Shown piece by piece: positions 1-4,322 of a stretch of 7,502 nt of DNA. Below the pieces are notes generated by a model. The model did not search any database, was not told the DNA's origin, and saw only the letters and a list, made by a program, of their open reading frames with translations. Position 1 is the first letter of the stretch. Each line of letters opens with the position of its first letter. The position numbers and the translations under genes were made by a program. The stretch covers positions 14,167-21,668 of the forward strand of contig MGVM01000029.1 of the NCBI GenBank assembly GCA_001800495.1. The letters run 5' to 3'. This DNA is from Elusimicrobia bacterium RIFOXYB2_FULL_48_7 (GTDB lineage Bacteria; Elusimicrobiota; Endomicrobiia; CG1-02-37-114; XYA2-FULL-39-19).

Positions 1-585
1 GGAAAACGTCGGTTCAGTTACAATAACTGCCGTATCAACACCGGAAAGCGACGCAATAACCGGGCACCCTATGCCCGGAGGGCCGTCTATGATTACATAA
101 TCTCTGATTTGTTTTTCAGCAAGTTCTTTTGCGGCTTGACGGATTTTTACCACAAGTTTGCCTGAGTTTTCCTGCGCAATGCCAAGTTTCGCGTGAACCA
201 GGGGGCCGTACTTCGTGTCCGAAATGTACCATTCGCCGGAATTGTTTTCTTCCATCTCAATCGCGCCGGCAGGGCATATCCGGCTGCACAAACCGCACCC
301 TTCACATGATACCCGGTTAACAATAAAGGTTTTTTCTATTGCTTCAAATCTGCATAGTTTGACGCATTTATCGCACCTTACACAAAGATCTTTGTTGATT
401 TTCGCGGTTTTCCCGCTTTTAAAATCATATTTATGCTTAACTTCCGGATGAAGTATAAGGTGAAGGTCTGCGGCATCCACATCGCAGTCAACCATGATTT
501 TATTTGGGGCAAGCGAAGCAAAAGACGCTGTCAGTATCGTCTTGCCCGTCCCGCCTTTCCCGCTGATAACCAGTATTTGTTTCAC
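1..585 (-). CDS. MinD-family P-loop ATPase with inserted 2[4Fe-4S] ferredoxin domain (3' end cut by window edge)
   Basis: This is the first 195 codons of a ParA/MinD-superfamily ATPase; the reading frame is still open at base 1. A deviant Walker A motif, KGGTGKT (residues 10-16), lies at the N-terminus and is followed by VDCDVDAAD (32-40). An inserted ferredoxin domain carries two CxxCxxCxxxC clusters (C68/C71/C74/C78 and C94/C97/C100/C104). The switch/Walker B-like motif is DGPPG (167-171), followed by CPV. The family (COG1149 type) is thought to use ATP for Fe-S or metal-cofactor loading. The start is GTG at 585-583, which overlaps the TGA of the upstream paralogue in the string GTGA, so translation is probably coupled; no ATG lies nearby. 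It is a clear paralogue of the next gene (582-1433) and the two may form a heterodimer. The missing C-terminal third should hold the rest of the ATPase fold. Confidence 0.93.
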   Translation of the reverse strand, partial: MKQILVISGKGGTGKTILTASFASLAPNKIMVDCDVDAADLHLILHPEVKHKYDFKSGKTAKINKDLCVRCDKCVKLCRFEAIEKTFIVNRVSCEGCGLCSRICPAGAIEMEENNSGEWYISDTKYGPLVHAKLGIAQENSGKLVVKIRQAAKELAEKQIRDYVIIDGPPGIGCPVIASLSGVDTAVIVTEPTFS

Positions 586-1433
586 TTTATACTCTTTAAA
601 ATGGTTTTATATAGATTATTAAATCCGGTTTTATATTCCTTTTTTTCTTTTACCAAAGGAATCCCTTTTGAGTAAAGCTCCGCTATTTCCCTGTCAAACG
701 GGATACGCATTAAATCCGGAATATTGTGTTCCCTGCAGTAGATTTCAGTTTTATCATCACCAATATCAGAACGGTTAATAACAACCCCGAAAGGAATTGT
801 CAATTTATTCAAGACCTCAACAGCAAGTTTTAGGTCGTATAATCCGAACGGTGTAGGTTCCGTAACAAGAATACAAAAATCGCTTCCTTTGACAGCTTCA
901 ATAACAGGGCAAGTGGTGCCCGGAGGGGCATCAATAATCGCTGTTCTTGTAGGGTTAATATACTGTTTAACCTGCCTGATCAAAGGCGGAGACATTATTT
1001 CGCCGACATTAAGTATTCCATGCACAAATTGAATATCGCCTGAATCGCCGACTTCAACCACACCGATTTCTTTTTTTACTTCTTTTATGGCATCTGCCGG
1101 GCAGAGAAGGCTGCAGGCGCCGCAGCCGTGGCAAAGATGAGGGAAAACCAGGACATTCCCTTTTTTGCCGTTATTTGCAGGTATTACCGCAATAGCATGA
1201 TAGGCACAGACCTCTGCGCATTTGCCGCAGTAGGTGCACTTGTCTTTATCAATTTCAGGTACGGGGACATAAGCGGGTATCTTATCCGAGATAATCGGAT
1301 TAAGGAAAATATGAGCGTTCGGTTCTTCCACATCACAGTCAAGCAGCTGGGCATTATCTAAAGATAAAGCCAGATTTACCGCAACTGTGGTTTTTCCCGT
1401 GCCGCCTTTCCCGCTGGCGATTGAAATAATCAT
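582..1433 (-). CDS. MinD-family P-loop ATPase with inserted 2[4Fe-4S] ferredoxin domain
   Basis: A complete 283-residue cytosolic ATPase of the MinD/Mrp superfamily with a ferredoxin insertion, a usual length for this family. The deviant Walker A is KGGTGKT (residues 9-15) and the next conserved stretch is LDCDVEEPNAH (31-41). The insertion holds C66/C69/C72/C76 and C101/C104/C107/C111, two complete [4Fe-4S] ligand sets. DAPPG (168-172) with C175 is the Walker B/switch II region, and the TEPTPFG and NRSD stretches (191-197, 220-223) are typical of MinD folds. The ATG at 1433 overlaps the TGA of the methyltransferase gene in the string ATGA, and its own stop overlaps the GTG of the following paralogue. 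In ORP-type loci such paired ATPases accompany NifX-like metal-cluster proteins. I infer an ATP-dependent cluster-loading or scaffold role; the substrate cannot be read from the sequence. Confidence 0.95.
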   Translation of the reverse strand: MIISIASGKGGTGKTTVAVNLALSLDNAQLLDCDVEEPNAHIFLNPIISDKIPAYVPVPEIDKDKCTYCGKCAEVCAYHAIAVIPANNGKKGNVLVFPHLCHGCGACSLLCPADAIKEVKKEIGVVEVGDSGDIQFVHGILNVGEIMSPPLIRQVKQYINPTRTAIIDAPPGTTCPVIEAVKGSDFCILVTEPTPFGLYDLKLAVEVLNKLTIPFGVVINRSDIGDDKTEIYCREHNIPDLMRIPFDREIAELYSKGIPLVKEKKEYKTGFNNLYKTILKSIK

Positions 1434-2041
1434 GTTTTATTATTGCGCGCTACCAGGACTTCCTGGAATTCACTTCTGTATTTTTCTATTTTGAAGGATT
1501 TATTTGACAGATAGCCGCTTATATCGGCAAGACTGGTTTTTCCAACTTCATGTTTTTTGCCTTCACTGGCATGGATTTTATCAATCAATTCCATGCCTTC
1601 TTTACTGAAATCGCTGATAATGATTTTACCTTTCAAAGAAATCACTCTCAGCATTTCATCAATTATCAGAAATGCGTTATCCATGTGATGTACAGAATTC
1701 ACAGAAAAAACAGTATTGAAGCTTTCATTTGGAAAACTTAGCCGTTCCGCATTTTCTATTCTAAACTCAATTTGTTTTTCAAGCTTGTGATATTCCGCAT
1801 TCAACACAGCGATTTTCTGGTCTTCCACTGAAATATCAATACTGGTAAGTTTGTACCCTTTTTTTGCAAGCTCCACCGCAAAATAGCCTTTGCCGGTGCC
1901 AACTTCCAATATATTTTCATGAACAAGCAGAGATTTTTCCAGGATAAACCGCCTTTCAGCTTCAATGTCATAGCCAAAGCTTTTATAGAATTCCCTGCGC
2001 TCAAGGTATTTTTCCCGGTTTTCTGTTATTACACTTTTCAA
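1430..2041 (-). CDS. Class I SAM-dependent methyltransferase (UbiE-like)
   Basis: A 203-residue Rossmann-fold methyltransferase. Motif I is EVGTGKGYF (residues 46-54), the SAM-binding glycine loop. It is followed by an acidic residue at the end of strand 2 in TSIDIS (D69), by the NAERLSFPNESFN segment, and by the VNSVHHMDNAF segment typical of Methyltransf_11/UbiE-like enzymes. No catalytic cysteine motif or DNA-methylase motif (such as NPPY) is seen, so a small molecule, a lipid or a protein is a likelier substrate, which remains unknown. The start is TTG at 2041-2039, supported by an AAGGGAG Shine-Dalgarno at 2048-2054 with 6-nt spacing inside the end of the upstream gene; only 3 nt separate the two genes. 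The 3' end overlaps the MinD gene by 4 nt, so the enzyme belongs to the operon rather than being a chance neighbour. Confidence 0.9.
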   Translation of the reverse strand: MKSVITENREKYLERREFYKSFGYDIEAERRFILEKSLLVHENILEVGTGKGYFAVELAKKGYKLTSIDISVEDQKIAVLNAEYHKLEKQIEFRIENAERLSFPNESFNTVFSVNSVHHMDNAFLIIDEMLRVISLKGKIIISDFSKEGMELIDKIHASEGKKHEVGKTSLADISGYLSNKSFKIEKYRSEFQEVLVARNNKT

Positions 2042-2044
2042 ATT

Positions 2045-2272
2045 TTACTCCCTTATCATCCTTGTTCCGCATTTCGTGCAATTTATACCGGAGCAAGGCA
2101 TTCCAGCCTGATGAGAAACTTTCGCACCGCACCCGGGGCAAATACAATTGCCTCCAGGGCCTATGCCCGCACGATTGCCACCGCCCCTGCCCAGCCCTCC
2201 GCCAAAACCACCGCCGCCTCTTCCTGTCCTCGGGCCTGAACCTCTTGGCCCTGTCCCGTCTTTTCCTGGCAT
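2045..2272 (-). CDS. Small DUF5320-like Gly-rich protein with zinc-ribbon-like C-terminus
   Basis: A 75-residue protein in two parts. Residues 1-18 (MPGKDGTGPRGSGPRTGR) match the conserved opening of DUF5320 proteins and are followed by a Gly-rich stretch to about residue 41. The C-terminal 34 residues carry C43, C45, C48, H54, C60, C65 and C68 in a CPGCG ... HQAGMPC ... CTKCG pattern, a likely zinc ribbon or other small metal site. The role of the family is unknown, but such proteins recur next to NifX-like and MinD-ferredoxin genes. The ATG is preceded by an AAGGGGG ribosome site inside the end of the ferredoxin gene, whose stop lies 4 nt upstream. The methyltransferase follows after 3 nt. 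The first section is shared with the protein at 3312-3665, while the C-terminal modules of the two are unrelated. Confidence 0.87.
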   Translation of the reverse strand: MPGKDGTGPRGSGPRTGRGGGGFGGGLGRGGGNRAGIGPGGNCICPGCGAKVSHQAGMPCSGINCTKCGTRMIRE

Positions 2273-2276
2273 ATAG

Positions 2277-2453
2277 TTACCCCCTTTCTATTGATAAAGC
2301 TTTTACTGCGCACGTATTCAGACAGATCCCGCATTCAACACAATTATCATTGATTACTGCCTTGCCTTTTTCAATTTTTATCGCATTAACCATGCAAACA
2401 TCAGCACATTTTCCGCAGCCGGTGCACTTTTCCTGATTTACTTTTACTAACAT
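2277..2453 (-). CDS. 2[4Fe-4S] bacterial-type ferredoxin (58 aa)
   Basis: A short gene of 58 codons plus stop. The protein is a minimal dicluster ferredoxin: C10/C13/C16/C20 in CTGCGKCADVC and C38/C41/C44/C48 in CVECGICLNTC, separated by 17 residues. The usual proline after the fourth cysteine is absent in both clusters (Met and Ala instead), so it is not a textbook clostridial ferredoxin. It probably passes electrons, or a cluster, to the ferredoxin-bearing ATPases or the NifX-like proteins of this operon (inference). The start ATG at 2453 is supported by a strong GGAAGGAG Shine-Dalgarno at 2461-2468 with 7-nt spacing. The upstream NifX-like gene ends 40 nt before, and the next gene starts 4 nt after the stop. 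Confidence 0.93.
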   Translation of the reverse strand: MLVKVNQEKCTGCGKCADVCMVNAIKIEKGKAVINDNCVECGICLNTCAVKALSIERG

Positions 2454-2493
2454 CGCGGCGCTCCTTCCTGCTTCACCAATAAAACAGCTTCTA

Positions 2494-2859
2494 TCATTTC
2501 ATTCCGGAATGAGAACTAACGGTAGGGCCGGCTTCAGCTTTTAAACTGCCCTGTTTGAATTTATCAATGGCTTCCTTTACCGTACCTGTTATTCCTGTAA
2601 AAATATCTATCCCTGCAGCGCTGAGTGTCTGAAAAGCATTGGGCCCGACATTGCCGGTCAATACTGCTTTTACGCCTTTAGCCGCCATGAGCTGGCCCGC
2701 CTGGATTCCAGCTCCTCCCCCGGCAGCTGCGGAAGCATTTTCTACCGCTTCAAATATTATAGTATCTGAATCAACTATAATAAAATACCGGCATCTCCCA
2801 AATCTCGGGTCAACCAGCGAATCCAAAGTATTCCCTTCTGACGTAATACATATTTTCAT
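2494..2859 (-). CDS. NifX/NifB-like dinitrogenase Fe-Mo cofactor biosynthesis family protein (PF02579), copy 2
   Basis: A 121-residue single-domain protein of the NifX/NafY/ORP superfamily, which binds Fe-Mo or other metal-sulfur clusters or their precursors. Seen here: an N-terminal strand (MKICITSEGN), the family signature DPRFGRCRYFIIVD (residues 17-30), a small-residue loop AAAGGGAGIQAG (44-55), and the VLTGNVGPNAFQTLSAAGI core (66-84). A conserved GITGTVKEAID helix follows, then a hydrophilic tail. The only cysteines are C4 and C23. The start is ATG 2859, which has a GAGGGAGGG Shine-Dalgarno at 2868-2876. An in-frame ATG at 2952 would add 31 residues that overlap the upstream gene and match nothing in the family. 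It sits 19 nt downstream of its paralogue. No nitrogenase structural gene is in view, so a nitrogen-fixation role should not be assumed. Confidence 0.94.
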   Translation of the reverse strand: MKICITSEGNTLDSLVDPRFGRCRYFIIVDSDTIIFEAVENASAAAGGGAGIQAGQLMAAKGVKAVLTGNVGPNAFQTLSAAGIDIFTGITGTVKEAIDKFKQGSLKAEAGPTVSSHSGMK

Positions 2860-2878
2860 AGTTATTACCCTCCCTCTA

Positions 2879-3241
2879 TCATTTACAATCTCCATGCTCT
2901 TTGCAGGCATCGATTCCTTCAAGTTTATTTGCAAGAAGCTGGCCAATCCCATATTTTGCTTTTCCAGAGTAACCGAATATTTTTACTCCCGCCTGGGCAA
3001 ATTTTTGCTGCGCTCCCATGCCCATGCCGCCGGCTATAACATGGGTTATTTTGTGTTTTAATATTTCATCAACAGCCACACATCCGCCGCCCCCATGAAT
3101 CGCGGTATTCGCGACAATTTCAGTACTAGCAACCTTATCGTCTTTAATATCAACTATAAGGAAGTGGCTGCACTGGCCGAAATGCATAGATACGTTTCCA
3201 TCCATACCTTGTGAATCCTCCAAAGTAACACCTATACGCAT
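2879..3241 (-). CDS. NifX/NifB-like dinitrogenase Fe-Mo cofactor biosynthesis family protein (PF02579), copy 1
   Basis: A 120-residue NifX-like protein, the size of the ORP-type carriers. The signature is SMHFGQCSHFLIVD (residues 18-31), with H20, C24 and H26 as possible ligands. A Gly-rich loop HGGGGC (49-54) adds C54, and HVIAGGMGMGAQQKFAQAGV (67-86) is the conserved core. The C-terminus ends in ACKEHGDCK, with C113, H116 and C119, an extra potential metal site that copy 2 lacks. The start ATG has a GGAGG Shine-Dalgarno at 3248-3252 with 6-nt spacing. A 70-nt gap with a strong palindrome separates it from the upstream DUF5320 gene, and copy 2 follows 19 nt later. It is likely a carrier or sensor of a metal-sulfur cluster; the metal is unknown. 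Confidence 0.95.
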   Translation of the reverse strand: MRIGVTLEDSQGMDGNVSMHFGQCSHFLIVDIKDDKVASTEIVANTAIHGGGGCVAVDEILKHKITHVIAGGMGMGAQQKFAQAGVKIFGYSGKAKYGIGQLLANKLEGIDACKEHGDCK

Positions 3242-3283
3242 ATACTACCTCCGTTTATTTAAGATATATCAAGATTTCTTAGA

Positions 3284-3303
3284 CAGAGCAGGCGCCTGCT
3301 CTG
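3284..3303. repeat. Perfect 20-bp palindrome between the DUF5320 and NifX-like genes
   Basis: CAGAGCAGGCGCCTGCTCTG is its own reverse complement. It starts 8 nt past the DUF5320 stop codon in the direction of transcription. In the minus-strand RNA the stem can be extended by GGG against UCU, using two G-U pairs. No U-tract follows (UCUAAGAAAUC), so it is not a normal intrinsic terminator. It could be an mRNA-stabilising or processing hairpin that sets the dose of the Gly-rich protein against the downstream genes, or a DNA-binding site. The palindrome itself is certain; its role is not. Confidence 0.7.
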
Positions 3304-3311
3304 CCCGTTAT

Positions 3312-3665
3312 CTACTTCTGATTAGGCAACTGATTGCTTTCCATGCTGTTTATCCTGCCCTGCACATCTTCCAAATCACGCTTCAACATAGCCGCTTCTT
3401 CCTTAAGAACGGTCAGATCACTTTTGTTATTGCCCTGAACATCTTGCGGATAACTGTAACCTGCTCTTGCCCAGCCCGGAAGGCCTGTAGCATAGAAGCA
3501 GTGCCTGTAACCCCTGCCTCTGCCGCCGCGCCCTCTGAATCCACCCCTGAACTGCCTACCCGAAAAAGGACTTTCACCTTCTGATACCGGCACAACACAA
3601 AAACCCCTGCCGCCGCCCGTCATCGGGCCTAAACCTCTTGGCCCTGTTCCATCTCCACCTGGCAT
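3312..3665 (-). CDS. DUF5320-family Gly/Arg-rich protein with C-terminal coiled coil
   Basis: A 117-residue protein opening with MPGGDGTGPRGLGPMTGGGRGFC, the conserved start of DUF5320. A Gly/Arg/Phe-rich middle follows (residues 36-54, FRGRGGRGRG type), then HCFYATGLPGWARAGY (55-70). The tail (about 82-110) is a predicted coiled coil with heptad-like Leu/Val/Met spacing in DLTVLKEEAAMLKRDLEDVQ. The function is unknown; the family recurs beside NifX-like and ferredoxin-MinD genes. The start is set by a perfect AAGGAGGTGA Shine-Dalgarno at 3671-3680. An in-frame ATG at 3692 lies upstream of that site and is rejected. As the first gene of the eight-gene operon, it is preceded by a Fur-like operator at 3693-3709. 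Cysteines are only C23 and C56. The coiled coil suggests it oligomerises, and the Gly/Arg-rich part could bind nucleic acid or a partner (both inferred). Confidence 0.88.
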   Translation of the reverse strand: MPGGDGTGPRGLGPMTGGGRGFCVVPVSEGESPFSGRQFRGGFRGRGGRGRGYRHCFYATGLPGWARAGYSYPQDVQGNNKSDLTVLKEEAAMLKRDLEDVQGRINSMESNQLPNQK

Positions 3666-3670
3666 AAAAA

Positions 3671-3680
3671 TCACCTCCTT
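3671..3680 (-). promoter_or_regulatory. Consensus Shine-Dalgarno site of the DUF5320 gene
   Basis: On the minus strand this reads AAGGAGGTGA, the full anti-16S complement, with a 5-nt spacer to ATG 3665. It decides the start over the upstream in-frame ATG at 3692 and suggests high translation of the first operon gene. Confidence 0.85.
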
Positions 3681-3692
3681 ATTGTTTTGCAA

Positions 3693-3709
3693 ATGACAAC
3701 CGTTTTCAT
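3693..3709. promoter_or_regulatory. Fur/PerR-like operator upstream of the metal-protein operon
   Basis: ATGACAACCGTTTTCAT is an 8-1-8 inverted repeat with a single mismatched pair. It shares 13 of 17 positions with the site at 4219-4235 in the promoter of the Fur-family gene. It lies between the regulator's stop codon and the ribosome site of the DUF5320 gene, overlapping a candidate -10 (CATAAT on the minus strand, 3708-3713). Repression by the neighbouring Fur-family protein is the natural reading, but it is inferred from sequence only. Confidence 0.6.
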
Positions 3710-3713
3710 TATG
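3708..3713 (-). promoter_or_regulatory. Candidate -10 element for the eight-gene operon
   Basis: The minus strand reads CATAAT (5 of 6 to TATAAT) next to the operator. At 16-18 nt spacing the -35 region (GGATTA or GATTAA) is poor. The operon may therefore have a weak own promoter, need an activator, or be partly read through from the regulator gene, since no convincing terminator lies between them. Confidence 0.35.
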
Positions 3714-3735
3714 AAATAAAAAAAATTATTTAATC

Positions 3736-4206
3736 CTATTTACTCTTACATTTTTCACATAATCCATAAAATTGAATAAGATGATTATTAATACTAAAAT
3801 TGTATTTTTTTGAAAGTTCTCTTTCTGTTTCTTTCAAAAGCTTTACTTCCTTGTCGATAAAATCTGTATAGTCAACAACTTGGTTGCAATTTGTACACAC
3901 AAGATGATGATGATGGTTCTCCCCTTTTTCTCCTTCAGACAATTCATACCTTGCCCTTCCGTCACCAAAATCGAATTTGTATATCATGCCCATTTTTTCA
4001 AGTATCTCAAGAGTTCTGTATACAGTAGTCAATCCGGCTGCCGGATAAATATTATGTACTTTGAGGTAGATATCTTCTGCGCTTAAATGTTTATTTGCTT
4101 TATGAAGAATATCAAGTATAGCCTGGCGGCCAGTTGTTACTTTATAACCACATCCTTTAAATTTGCCATGAAGCCACTGTTCACAACATTTATTTCTTAC
4201 TGGCAT
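3736..4206 (-). CDS. Fur/PerR-family metal-responsive transcriptional regulator
   Basis: A 156-residue Fur-family protein. An N-terminal winged helix (about residues 12-88) contains GYKVTTGRQAIL (20-31), HLSAEDIY (40-47) and the recognition helix GLTTVYRTLEIL (58-69). The dimerisation/metal domain holds ENHHHHLVC (96-104). Structural zinc ligands are present as two CxxC pairs, C104/C107 and C150/C153. Likely regulatory ligands are H40, E88, H99 and H101, with D112 where PerR has Asp and E. coli Fur has Glu; E88 is Fur-like, so the signal (iron, peroxide or another metal) is not decided. Unusual N-terminal cysteines occur at C7, C8 and C19. The start is ATG 4206 with an AGAGG ribosome site at 4212-4216. 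An in-frame ATG at 4275 lies upstream of the promoter and is rejected. Probably autoregulated and a repressor of the downstream operon. Confidence 0.93.
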   Translation of the reverse strand: MPVRNKCCEQWLHGKFKGCGYKVTTGRQAILDILHKANKHLSAEDIYLKVHNIYPAAGLTTVYRTLEILEKMGMIYKFDFGDGRARYELSEGEKGENHHHHLVCTNCNQVVDYTDFIDKEVKLLKETERELSKKYNFSINNHLIQFYGLCEKCKSK

Positions 4207-4218
4207 TATTACCTCTTG

Positions 4219-4239
4219 TTGATAATGGTTTTCATTTAC
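4219..4239. promoter_or_regulatory. Fur-box-like operator over the start of the regulator gene's transcript
   Basis: The plus strand at 4221-4239 matches the E. coli Fur-box consensus GATAATGATAATCATTATC at 14 of 19 positions. The 17-bp form TTGATAATGGTTTTCAT (4219-4235) resembles the site at 3693-3709. It begins 4 nt downstream of the -10 and covers the predicted transcription start, a position suited to repression, which implies autoregulation by the Fur-family protein encoded here. Confidence 0.7.
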
Positions 4240-4268
4240 ATTATACCAACCAATCATGTTTTTGTCAA
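4240..4268 (-). promoter_or_regulatory. Consensus housekeeping promoter of the Fur-family gene
   Basis: The minus strand reads TTGACA (4268-4263), a 17-nt spacer, then TATAAT (4245-4240): a perfect match in both boxes and spacing. Transcription should start near 4233, giving a leader of about 27 nt that holds the operator and the ribosome site. A perfect promoter paired with an operator fits a tightly repressed regulator. Confidence 0.88.
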
Positions 4269-4291
4269 TATCCACATTCCGGAGATCTAAA

Positions 4292-4316
4292 TACTGCGGA
4301 TAAAAGCGCGGCAGTA
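4292..4316 (-). terminator. Weak hairpin downstream of the repeat-protein gene
   Basis: The minus strand has TACTGC, a 13-nt loop, then GCAGTA, beginning 7 nt after the stop codon and followed by only TTT. It could end transcription of the large upstream gene, but the stem is short and the U-tract poor. No better terminator is visible in the 4207-4322 spacer. Confidence 0.3.
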
Positions 4317-4322
4317 GAATGC

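Noticed and set aside
129..2436. Open frames on the plus strand (for example 215-451, 1919-2239, 2062-2436)
   Set aside because: They lie opposite well-supported minus-strand genes, show no recognisable domain, and lack ribosome sites and operon-like spacing.
2860..2952. 31-residue extension of the second NifX-like gene
   Set aside because: It overlaps the coding end of copy 1, while MKICITSEG at 2859 is the normal family start with a strong ribosome site in the intergenic gap.
2494..3241. Assignment of the NifX-like proteins to nitrogen fixation
   Set aside because: Family membership alone does not show this: no nifHDK, nifE/N or radical-SAM nifB is in view, and the partners match ORP-type loci instead.
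3242..3280. Internal promoter before the first NifX-like gene (TTGATA on the minus strand)
   Set aside because: At a 17-nt spacing the -10 would fall on the ribosome site with no TATAAT-like match, and transcription would begin at or after the start codon.
3284..3303. Intrinsic terminator at the palindrome
   Set aside because: There is no U-tract on either strand; the minus-strand RNA continues UCUAAGAAAUC and the plus strand continues CCCGTTATC.
3666..3692. 9-residue extension of the DUF5320 protein (MQNNKEVIF)
   Set aside because: The perfect Shine-Dalgarno at 3671-3680 would be inside it, and the family begins at MPGGDGTGP.
4207..4275. In-frame N-terminal extension of the Fur-family gene to an ATG at 4275
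   Set aside because: The consensus promoter and operator lie inside this stretch, so that ATG would be upstream of the transcription start. The extension also has no Fur-family similarity, and ATG 4206 has a proper ribosome site.
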